NCBI RefSeq assembly: GCF_013390595.1
Contig: NZ_JACAWV010000022.1
Location: forward strand, 806,001 to 870,000
Length of the DNA: 64,000 nt
Source of the DNA: Rhizobium sp. RM
GTDB lineage: Bacteria; Pseudomonadota; Alphaproteobacteria; Rhizobiales; Rhizobiaceae
Reading direction: 5' to 3'
Shown in pieces: positions 20,335 through 27,264 of the stretch. How positions within the stretch are numbered: position 1 is the stretch's first letter; the number at the start of each line of letters is the position of its first letter. A program made the translations under genes and the position numbers. A model generated the notes under the pieces. The model was not told where the DNA came from. It ran no database searches and saw only the letters and a list, made by a program, of their open reading frames with translations.

Positions 20335-20367
20335 AAAGGCACTGCATATCTTATGCGGTGCCTTTTT
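20335..20367 (+). terminator. Intrinsic terminator after the lipoprotein transglycosylase
   Basis: AAAGGCAC-t-GCAT pairs with ATGC-g-GTGCCTTTTT around a short loop, ending in a T-run, 24 bp past the stop codon. Confidence 0.8.
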
Positions 20368-20401
20368 GTTTTGGCGTCAATGCGGCCCTTGGACAACTGC
20401 C

Positions 20402-20419
20402 CCGTCATCAAACTGTAGT
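20402..20419 (+). promoter_or_regulatory. Pho-box-like direct repeat upstream of btaA
   Basis: CCGTCAT-CAAA-CTGTAGT matches the PhoB consensus CTGTCAT-N4-CTGTCAT at 11 of 14 positions with the right 11-bp period, 46 bp upstream of btaA. Betaine-lipid synthesis is PhoB-controlled in Sinorhizobium meliloti, which makes the site credible, but the second half is weak. Confidence 0.5.
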
Positions 20420-20464
20420 CTCACGGCTGTAGACGCCTCTCAATCGAGCGAGAGGTGGAATCAT

Positions 20465-21715
20465 ATGACGAGCGCCGCACCGAAAACCGGCTTCAGCAGA
20501 AACGTCAAACTCAAATCCGCATTGCTTCAGCACAAGGCTCTGTCAAAAAGTGGCCTCTCCGAACGACTGTTTGGCGTGCTGTTCTCTGGCCTGGTTTATC
20601 CGCAGATCTGGGAAGACCCTGAAGTCGACATGGAAGCGATGGAGCTTCGTGACGGCCACAGCATCGTCACCATCGGTTCGGGCGGCTGCAACATGCTGGC
20701 GTACCTCTCTCGCAATCCAGAAAGCATCGATGTCGTCGATCTCAATCCGCATCACATTGCGCTCAACAAGTTGAAGCTTGCCGCCTTCCGTCATCTTCCG
20801 GCCCACCAGGACGTGGTGAGACACTTCGGCCGCGCCAACACACACGTCAACAGCCAGGGCTTCGACCGCTTCATTGCCCCGCATCTCGACGACACCACCA
20901 AGGCCTACTGGTCCAAACGCACGATCTCCGGGCGGCGGCGCATTGCGGTCTTCGACCGAAACATCTATCGCACCGGCCTTCTTGGCCGCTTTATCGGCGC
21001 GGGCCATCTGATGGCCCGCCTGCATGGCGTCAAGCTGACGGAAATGGCAAACAGCCGCACGATGGAAGAGCAGCGCCAGTTCTTTGACAGCAAGGTCGCG
21101 CCGCTGTTCGACAAACCTGTCGTGCGCTGGCTGACGAAGCGGAAAAGCTCGCTTTTTGGCCTCGGCATTCCCCCACGCCAGTATGACGAACTTGCCAGCC
21201 TTTCCTCCAACGGCACGATCGCCGCCGTTCTGCGCGAGCGGCTGGAAAAGCTCGCCTGCGATTTCCCCCTGAGCGACAACTACTTTGCCTGGCAGGCATT
21301 TGCCCGCCGATACCCGGAACCGCATGAGGGCGCGCTGCCTGCCTATCTGAAGCCGGAATATTACGAAGCGATCCGCAACAACGCCGCACGCGTTTCGGTT
21401 CATCACGAAACCTACACGGAGCTTCTGGGGCGAAAGCACGCCGGCAGCGTCGATCGCTATATCCTGCTCGACGCACAGGACTGGATGACCGATACACAAT
21501 TAAATGAGTTGTGGTCGCAGATCAGCCGCACGGCGGCACCAGACGCACGCGTCATATTCCGCACCGCTGCCGAGAAAAGCGTGATCGAAGGGCGTCTGCC
21601 CCCCGACATCCGCAAACAGTGGGCCTATCTGGGAGACCGCTCGAAAGAACTCAATGCCAGAGATCGCTCCGCCATCTATGGCGGTTTCCACATCTATCAG
21701 AGGGCTTCGGCATGA
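20465..21715 (+). CDS. btaA: BtaA, SAM:diacylglycerol 3-amino-3-carboxypropyltransferase
   Basis: First enzyme of diacylglyceryl-trimethylhomoserine (DGTS) synthesis: it transfers the aminocarboxypropyl group of SAM to diacylglycerol. The 416-residue protein belongs to the DUF3419 family. Recognisable blocks are YPQIWEDPEVDMEAM near residue 47, the SAM-binding IVTIGSGGCNMLAYL near residue 65, DLNPHHIALNKLKLAA near residue 92, and RYILLDAQDWM near residue 335. It overlaps btaB by 4 nt. The chosen ATG follows GAGAGGTGG. Confidence 0.9.
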   Translation: MTSAAPKTGFSRNVKLKSALLQHKALSKSGLSERLFGVLFSGLVYPQIWEDPEVDMEAMELRDGHSIVTIGSGGCNMLAYLSRNPESIDVVDLNPHHIALNKLKLAAFRHLPAHQDVVRHFGRANTHVNSQGFDRFIAPHLDDTTKAYWSKRTISGRRRIAVFDRNIYRTGLLGRFIGAGHLMARLHGVKLTEMANSRTMEEQRQFFDSKVAPLFDKPVVRWLTKRKSSLFGLGIPPRQYDELASLSSNGTIAAVLRERLEKLACDFPLSDNYFAWQAFARRYPEPHEGALPAYLKPEYYEAIRNNAARVSVHHETYTELLGRKHAGSVDRYILLDAQDWMTDTQLNELWSQISRTAAPDARVIFRTAAEKSVIEGRLPPDIRKQWAYLGDRSKELNARDRSAIYGGFHIYQRASA

Positions 21716-22428
21716 AAACCATCGGCGAGAATGTCAGCCTTGCAGACACGGCCCATGCGGGCCTGATGGATCGCATGTACCGCCACCAGAGGCACATCTA
21801 CGATCTTACCCGAAAATATTATCTATTGGGACGCGACAGGACGATCGCTGCCCTCGATATCCCCGAAGGCGGCTCGCTGCTTGAGGTGGGCTGTGGCACC
21901 GGGCGCAATCTGCTGCTTGCAAACCGCATTTTTCCGCAAGCGCGTTTGTTCGGTCTCGATATTTCCGCCGAGATGCTGGCAACGGCGTCGGACAATTTTG
22001 CCGGAAAAAAGCAGCGCCCTCATTTGCGCGTCGCCGATGCGACGGCGTTCAGAGCAAGCGAATTTGGTGAAGCCGATGGCTTTGATCGGGTGATGATTTC
22101 CTATTCGCTGTCGATGATACCGGATTGGGAAAAGGCGGTTGACCGGGCATTGTCAGCGCTCGCCCCGGGCGGCTCGCTACACATCGTCGACTTCGGCCAA
22201 CAGGAGCAGCTTCCGCGCTGGTTCCGCTCCCTGTTGAAGGCATGGCTCACGCGTTTCCACGTCACACCGCGCGCCAACCTGCGCTACGTGCTTGCCAACA
22301 TGGCCGGAAGCCATGGCGCAATGCTACAGTTCGAGGAAATCGCACGCGGTTACGCATGGCGCGCCGTCATCACTCTTCCGGTTGCCGAACCACAGAAAAA
22401 AGCCAGCCGTATTCTCGAAGACGCATGA
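21712..22428 (+). CDS. btaB: BtaB, diacylglycerylhomoserine N-methyltransferase
   Basis: Second enzyme of DGTS synthesis, methylating the homoserine amino group three times with SAM. The 238-residue class I methyltransferase has motif I LLEVGCGTGRNLLLA near residue 58, FGLDIS, and the post-I motif RVMISYSLSMIPDW. Its ATG lies inside the btaA stop (ATGA), so the pair is translationally coupled, as in other rhizobia that replace phospholipids with betaine lipid under phosphate limitation. Confidence 0.9.
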   Translation: MKTIGENVSLADTAHAGLMDRMYRHQRHIYDLTRKYYLLGRDRTIAALDIPEGGSLLEVGCGTGRNLLLANRIFPQARLFGLDISAEMLATASDNFAGKKQRPHLRVADATAFRASEFGEADGFDRVMISYSLSMIPDWEKAVDRALSALAPGGSLHIVDFGQQEQLPRWFRSLLKAWLTRFHVTPRANLRYVLANMAGSHGAMLQFEEIARGYAWRAVITLPVAEPQKKASRILEDA

Positions 22429-22459
22429 TCTGAGGCCGAAAACGGGCCTGCCCCTCTTG

Positions 22460-22494
22460 CCATAACCGCTTGTTTACCATGTTATGGTTAAACA
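22460..22494. promoter_or_regulatory. Overlapping inverted repeats with a TTAACCAT (CtrA-type) half-site
   Basis: CCATAAC (22460-22466) is complementary to GTTATGG (22481-22487). TGTTTACCAT (22471-22480) is complementary, with one bulge, to ATGGTTAAACA (22484-22494). The segment ATGGTTAA (22484-22491) is the reverse complement of TTAACCAT, the octamer associated with CtrA in Rhizobiales. It lies between btaB and the GH25 gene, so it may be a btaB 3' hairpin, a promoter element of the muramidase, or both. Confidence 0.45.
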
Positions 22495-22554
22495 GGGAGA
22501 GGTGGCGCGCATGGCGTGGCTGCCTGACGGGAAACGACATTTTTCAGGGTTTCA

Positions 22555-23343
22555 ATGCGGTTACGGTTATCGGCGATACTCTCGGCCTTGCTGCTGGTGA
22601 GCGGCTGCACCTCCACGAGCTACGATCTGCTTGAGACGGCATCGGTCGCCAAACCGAAATTTGTCGACACGGACCCGCAGGATTTCGGTGTCAACAACCC
22701 GCATCGTCATGAAGTTCACGGCATCGACGTGTCGAAGTGGAATGGCAGCGTAGACTGGCAGACAGTTCGCAAATCTGGCGTATCCTTCGTTTTCGTAAAG
22801 GCAACGGAGGGCTCCGACCGCATCGATCCGAAATTCGATGATCACTGGCGCAATGCCGCGGCTGCGGGCATCGCCCATGCCCCCTATCATTTCTACTATT
22901 TCTGCTCCACGGCCGATGCACAGGCGGACTGGTTCATCCGAAACGTTCCAAAGGGTGCGGTCACATTGCCACCCGTTCTCGATGTCGAGTGGAACCCCGC
23001 CTCGCCCACCTGCAAGACGCGCCCGGCGCCCGCAGTCGTCCGCTCGGAGATGCAGCGCTTCCTCGATCGTATCGAAGCCCATTACGGCAAGCGCCCGATC
23101 ATCTATACATCGGTCGACTTCCATCGCGACAATCTGGTCGGCCAGTTCAAGAACTATCATTTCTGGGTCCGCTCCGTCGCGGCCCACCCGGCCAAGATTT
23201 ATGAAGACCGCCAATGGGCGTTCTGGCAATACACCGCCACGGGCGTGGTACCTGGCGTCACAGGCCCAACAGACATCAACGTCTTCTCCGGAACGGAGAA
23301 AAACTGGCGTAAATGGGTCGCTGAAGCAAATAACAACGGCTAA
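22555..23343 (+). CDS. GH25 muramidase lipoprotein
   Basis: A 262-residue lysozyme of glycoside hydrolase family 25 that hydrolyses MurNAc-GlcNAc bonds. A lipoprotein signal ends LLVSGC with Cys19. The GH25 fold is marked by GIDVSKWNGSVDWQ near residue 59, FVKATEGSD, and the active-site DxE pair in VLDVEWNP near residue 143. WAFWQYTATG and DINVF follow near the end. It lies downstream of btaAB on the same strand, after a 126-bp gap containing inverted repeats. Confidence 0.9.
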   Translation: MRLRLSAILSALLLVSGCTSTSYDLLETASVAKPKFVDTDPQDFGVNNPHRHEVHGIDVSKWNGSVDWQTVRKSGVSFVFVKATEGSDRIDPKFDDHWRNAAAAGIAHAPYHFYYFCSTADAQADWFIRNVPKGAVTLPPVLDVEWNPASPTCKTRPAPAVVRSEMQRFLDRIEAHYGKRPIIYTSVDFHRDNLVGQFKNYHFWVRSVAAHPAKIYEDRQWAFWQYTATGVVPGVTGPTDINVFSGTEKNWRKWVAEANNNG

Positions 23344-23456
23344 GAAGCAACACTTTGTAAAAAACCGCGTTCTGACGTGTGCATTGAAGCAACTGCCCGT
23401 TTTTTTGTCACAAACATAGAGGTAAAGCGGGCAAACAATCCATTGAGGACGTTCCT

Positions 23457-24683
23457 ATGCCCACTTTCCGGTCGCGCGGTATCCTTTTTGCCGCGGCTCT
23501 GTCTCTTCTGTCTGCCGGTTCGGCTTTTGCCGTTACGCCTGTGGCGTCGCCTGACGATCCGAAGCAGGTCGCTTGTGGCGGTGATCTTGCCGCATTCCTG
23601 CAAGGCGTAAAAGCCGAAGCCATGGCAAAGGGCGTCCCGGCCGAAGCCGTGGACAAGGCGCTTGCAGGCGCGCAGATCGACCAGAAAGTTCTTTCCCGTG
23701 ACCGTGCCCAGGGCGTGTTCCGTCAGACCTTCCTTGAGTTTTCCCAGCGCACCGTCAGCCAGGCCCGCCTCGATATTGGCCGCAAGAAGCTTCAGGAACT
23801 CTCTTCCACCTTTGCACGCGCCGAAAACGAGTTCGGTGTACCTGCTGGTGTGATTGCAGCGTTCTGGGCGATGGAAACTGACTTTGGCGCTGTGCAGGGC
23901 GATTTCAACACCCGCAATGCTCTCGTCACCCTGTCGCATGACTGCCGCCGCCCGGAACTGTTCCGTCCGCAGCTCATTGCCCTGACCGAGATGGTTCAGC
24001 ACGGCGATCTCGACCCGGCGACGAACACCGGCGCTTGGGCTGGCGAGATCGGCCAGGTTCAGATGCTTCCCAAAGATATCATCGCATTCGGCGTTGATGG
24101 CGATGGTGACGGCCACGTCAACGTCAAAAGCAGCGCTCCTGACGCGATTTTGACGGCCGCGAAATTTATCCAGCATCTCGGCTTCAAGAAAGGCGAGCCA
24201 TGGATTCAGGAAGTTTCCCTGCCTGAGAACCTGCCATGGGAAAAATCGGGCCTCGGCGGCCCTCTGACCGCCGGTGACTGGTTCGCACTCGGTGTCACGC
24301 CAAGGGACGGCAACAAGAATTTTGCCAATCTGCCTGCCTCCCTGATCATGCCACAGGGCCGCAAGGGGCCGACCTTCATCACCTACCCGAACTTCAATAT
24401 TTACCTCGAGTGGAACCAGTCGTTCATCTACACGACCTCCGCCGCGTACTTCGCCACGCGCCTGATGGGCCTTCCTGTCTACGACAAGGGCAACCCGGAT
24501 CCGGGCTTTGACGATGCCACCATGAAGCAGCTTCAGAGCAAGCTCGAAGCCAACGGACACAACGTCGGCAAGGTGGATGGCATTCTCGGTTCAGGCACCC
24601 GCGTTGCAATCCAGAAGGAGCAGCAGCGCCTCGGATTGCCGGCCGACGGCTGGCCCACGGCAGCGCTTCTGGAAGCCCTTTAA
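23457..24683 (+). CDS. MltB-type lytic murein transglycosylase
   Basis: A 408-residue exported enzyme of the SltB/MltB (GH103) family. The signal peptide ends near ALSLLSAGSAFA (residue 25). The catalytic region includes FWAMETDFGAVQGDFNTRNAL near residues 139-159, with Glu as the general acid, and GEIGQVQMLPKDI near residue 197. The C-terminal 60 residues form a PG_binding_1 domain (LQSKLEANGHNVGKVDG...). There is no lipobox, so it is probably soluble in the periplasm. Confidence 0.88.
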   Translation: MPTFRSRGILFAAALSLLSAGSAFAVTPVASPDDPKQVACGGDLAAFLQGVKAEAMAKGVPAEAVDKALAGAQIDQKVLSRDRAQGVFRQTFLEFSQRTVSQARLDIGRKKLQELSSTFARAENEFGVPAGVIAAFWAMETDFGAVQGDFNTRNALVTLSHDCRRPELFRPQLIALTEMVQHGDLDPATNTGAWAGEIGQVQMLPKDIIAFGVDGDGDGHVNVKSSAPDAILTAAKFIQHLGFKKGEPWIQEVSLPENLPWEKSGLGGPLTAGDWFALGVTPRDGNKNFANLPASLIMPQGRKGPTFITYPNFNIYLEWNQSFIYTTSAAYFATRLMGLPVYDKGNPDPGFDDATMKQLQSKLEANGHNVGKVDGILGSGTRVAIQKEQQRLGLPADGWPTAALLEAL

Positions 24684-24960
24684 TCTGTCTTAACGGCGGG
24701 TTCTGGCCATTAATGCATGAGCCGGAAACAAGGCGAAAACTGTTAATCTCTACCGGATGACTGGGGATAAGACCCCGGTCATTTACTTTTTTTAAAGATA
24801 TGAAGCATTGCGTGAGTTGAAAATAAAATCACATTTTCAATTACTTACGGAATTCGGAATTTTTCCGACCCAAATTCCGTGCTGCACCGCATCACAGAAA
24901 CCGCTTTTCAACTGCCACGAAACCGTCATAATGTCTTCTTGTCAGCAACAGGAGGCACCC

Positions 24961-25038
24961 ATGGGACTTACAAAATCTCTTAATGCCTTGGCAGTCGGTT
25001 TAGCGTTTCTGTTCGTGACGATGATGCTTTTCATCTAA
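24961..25038 (+). CDS. 25-residue single-pass membrane peptide
   Basis: A very short gene, MGLTKSLNALAVGLAFLFV plus a six-residue end, consisting of almost nothing but one hydrophobic helix. Support for expression: an optimal AGGAGG placed 6 nt before the ATG, a clean TAA, a strong terminator 53 bp downstream, and a 277-bp intergenic region ahead of it for its own promoter. I do not recognise a named family. Peptides of this kind often regulate membrane transporters or envelope stress proteins. It could also be a leader peptide, but nothing lies downstream on this strand. Confidence 0.7.
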   Translation: MGLTKSLNALAVGLAFLFVTMMLFI

Positions 25039-25090
25039 CGAGGAGAGCGGACGGAACGCAAGTGAAGCCGCATTCGATGACACAGTTTAA

Positions 25091-25125
25091 AAAAAGCGCA
25101 GGTTCAGCAGAACCTGCGCTTTTTT
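25091..25125. terminator. Bidirectional intrinsic terminator
   Basis: GCGCAGGTTC (25096-25105), loop AGCA, GAACCTGCGC (25110-25119), flanked by an A-run on the left and a T-run on the right. It serves both the small membrane peptide gene (plus) and metF (minus). Confidence 0.9.
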
Positions 25126-25147
25126 CTTGTCTTGTTATGTCGAAAAC

Positions 25148-26041
25148 TCAAGCCGCGCTGCGACGCAATCTCTGCATGCCGAGGTTTTCGAGAACAGCAT
25201 TGACGAGCGGCGCACGGTTCATCGTGTAAAGATGGAATTCATGGATACCGCGCTTTTGCAGATCGGCAATCTGCTCGGCTGCCACCTCTCCTGCCACCCT
25301 TGCGCGGCCTTCCGGGTCCTGGTCGTATCCGGCAAAGCGGTCGTCCAGGAATGACGGGACGCTCGTCCCGCAACGTCCTGCGAACCGCTTGAGCTGCGTC
25401 AGGTTCTGGATAGGCATGATACCTGGCACCACCGGAATGGTGATTCCTGCAGCGGTCACACGCTCCATGTAACGCTCGAATACGTCGTTATCGAAGAAGA
25501 ACTGGGTCAGAGCGCGGGTCGCACCGTTATCGGCTTTGCGCTTCAGCATATCGATGTCGACCGCCTCGCTGGCGCTCTCCGGATGTTTTTCGGGATAAGC
25601 CGACACCGAGATTTCGAAGTCACCGATCTCGCGAAGCCCTTTTACCAACGCTGCCGCGTTCTCGTAGCCTTCCGGATGGGGTGTGTATGCCGTGCCGATA
25701 CCGGTAGAAGGGTCGCCGCGCAGCGCCACGAAATGCTTTACGCCGGCATTCGTGAACTCTTCAATGACCTGGTGTACCTCATCGCGGCTTGCATCGACGC
25801 AGGTCAGATGCGCAGCCGTGGCCAGGCGACTGTCGCCGATCATCCGCCGCACCGCATCCAGCGTCGGCGCCTTGGTCGATCCGCCGGCACCATAGGTGAC
25901 AGAAACGAAGTCCGGGTCCCAGGTCTGAAGCTCTGCCACAGTTTCCCAAAGCTGGGCTTCCATGTCCGGGTTCTTGGGCGGAAAAAATTCGAAAGACAAC
26001 CGGATATCGCCGTCGCGGCCTGCGGTGTTCGTTCTGGTCAT
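25148..26041 (-). CDS. metF: MetF, 5,10-methylenetetrahydrofolate reductase
   Basis: FAD enzyme reducing methylene-THF to methyl-THF, the methyl donor for MetH (297 residues). Motifs: LSFEFFPPKNPDME near residue 12, VSVTYGAGGS near residue 45, FVALRGDPSTGIG near residue 103, and QFFFDNDVFERYM near residue 178. The ATG at 26041 lies 1 bp after the regulator gene stop, so they form one operon. The folate link to metH at 55.9 kb is reinforced by a near-identical operator in front of both transcription units. Confidence 0.95.
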   Translation of the reverse strand: MTRTNTAGRDGDIRLSFEFFPPKNPDMEAQLWETVAELQTWDPDFVSVTYGAGGSTKAPTLDAVRRMIGDSRLATAAHLTCVDASRDEVHQVIEEFTNAGVKHFVALRGDPSTGIGTAYTPHPEGYENAAALVKGLREIGDFEISVSAYPEKHPESASEAVDIDMLKRKADNGATRALTQFFFDNDVFERYMERVTAAGITIPVVPGIMPIQNLTQLKRFAGRCGTSVPSFLDDRFAGYDQDPEGRARVAGEVAAEQIADLQKRGIHEFHLYTMNRAPLVNAVLENLGMQRLRRSAA

Positions 26042-26042
26042 G

Positions 26043-27068
26043 TCATGCCCTCCCGGCGGCAAGTAAAACGGTCTCTTGCGCCGCATCGTCTGCAATCAGA
26101 AGACGCTGGTCGCGGGCAACCCAGATGGTCACGTCCAGCGCATCGCCGGACGCTTTTTCAGATTTGAGATCGACAGTGCGATCCAGTTCAAGTCCGGCCT
26201 TCTTCAACCATTCGTCCATGAGCTGGTGTGAGAAACCGAGCCTGACATGCGCATGTTCGCTACGCAGATAGTCGAAAGAATGAGGTGCCAGATCGATGAT
26301 GATCAGACGTCCGCCGGGGCGCAGCATGCGCGAGGCTTCGGAAAGGGCAATTTCCGGCTGGTCAAGGAAATGCAGCACCTGGTGAATGACGATCAGGTCG
26401 AAATCCTGCCCTTCCAGCGGCAGGTTGAGAATGTCGCCATGACGAACGGATGCATTGACGACACCCGCCTTGTCGAGATTGGCGCGCGCTACGGACAGCA
26501 TGTCGCGGCTCGCATCCACTCCGATTGCTCGACGGTAAACACCGCTCAGAAGCTGAAGGATGCGTCCAGTTCCGGTACCAAGATCAAGCAAAGAATCGAT
26601 TGGCGTCGTGCCGACAAGCTTTACGAGCGCACCTTCGACAGCCTCATCGCTGACATGCAGGCGACGCAGCTCGTCCCAGGCGGACGCATTGCGGCTGAAA
26701 TAGTCCCGTGCCCGTTCGGCCCGAACCCGCTTCACAGCCGCCAGTCGTTCGCTGTCGCGCTGGAGGACGGCGTCAGATGGCGATGCAGCGGTAAGAAGCT
26801 GGCGGACCAGCCCTGCGGACTGACCGTCCTGCATCAAACGAAAATAGGCCCAGGCACCTTCCTGATAACGCTCGATCAGCCCCTCTTCCGCAAGAAGCTT
26901 GAGATGTCTGGAAATTCGAGGCTGCGATTGACCGAGAATTTCGGTAAGATCGGTGACAGTCAGGTCGCCAGCCGAAAGCAGCGCAAGCAAACGAAAGCGC
27001 GTTGGCTCTCCCGCCGCCTTCAAGATATCCACCAGATTGTCCAGCCCGAAATCCAAAACTCTCACCAT
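26043..27068 (-). CDS. SahR-like ArsR-family regulator fused to a SAM-methyltransferase domain
   Basis: A 341-residue two-domain protein. Residues 1-90 form an ArsR winged helix: DILKAAGEPTRFRLLALLS, then the recognition helix LGQSQPRISRHLKLL. Residues about 140-310 form a class I methyltransferase fold (LLDLGTGTGRILQLL, GVDASRDMLSVARANL, IVIHQVLHFLDQP). This is the layout of SahR, a repressor sensing S-adenosylhomocysteine or SAM in methionine-cycle control. It precedes metF and has a perfect palindrome in front of it. The ATG at 27068 is preferred over a TTG two codons earlier. Confidence 0.85.
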   Translation of the reverse strand: MVRVLDFGLDNLVDILKAAGEPTRFRLLALLSAGDLTVTDLTEILGQSQPRISRHLKLLAEEGLIERYQEGAWAYFRLMQDGQSAGLVRQLLTAASPSDAVLQRDSERLAAVKRVRAERARDYFSRNASAWDELRRLHVSDEAVEGALVKLVGTTPIDSLLDLGTGTGRILQLLSGVYRRAIGVDASRDMLSVARANLDKAGVVNASVRHGDILNLPLEGQDFDLIVIHQVLHFLDQPEIALSEASRMLRPGGRLIIIDLAPHSFDYLRSEHAHVRLGFSHQLMDEWLKKAGLELDRTVDLKSEKASGDALDVTIWVARDQRLLIADDAAQETVLLAAGRA

Positions 27069-27080
27069 ACCCAATCAAGA

Positions 27081-27098
27081 CATAAAGATATCTTTATG
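27081..27098. promoter_or_regulatory. Perfect 18-bp palindrome, operator of the regulator-metF operon
   Basis: CATAAAGATATCTTTATG is a perfect palindrome located 13 bp upstream of the ATG of the ArsR-methyltransferase gene. The sequence before metH at 59701-59718 differs at one position only. The position suggests autoregulation by blocking transcription initiation. Confidence 0.8.
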
Positions 27099-27172
27099 TG
27101 ATTTATGCAGGAGGCGCAACAGGAATTGCGGAGCAACCTACAATATCATCAGGAAAATCGGCACAGACACAT

Positions 27173-27202
27173 AAAAGGGGCAGCCATTCGGCTGCCCCTT
27201 TC
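27173..27202 (-). terminator. Intrinsic terminator of ettA
   Basis: GGGGCAGCC (27177-27185), loop ATTC, GGCTGCCCC (27190-27198), followed on the minus strand by TTTTA. It lies 67 bp past the ettA stop. Confidence 0.85.
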
Positions 27203-27264
27203 AATTCCATGTCTGTAACTCGGATAAGCGCATTGCACGAGCACAATGCACTTCCCGCTCAATC

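Noticed and set aside
24790..24806. AAAGATATGAAG sequence resembling the met operator, upstream of the small membrane peptide
   Set aside because: Only one half of the palindrome is present and the outer bases do not match, so it is likely chance in an AT-rich region.
25039..27180. Possible SAM or SAH riboswitch before metF or the regulator
   Set aside because: The leader is only a few tens of bases long and contains the DNA palindrome. I see no conserved riboswitch core. The same holds for metH.
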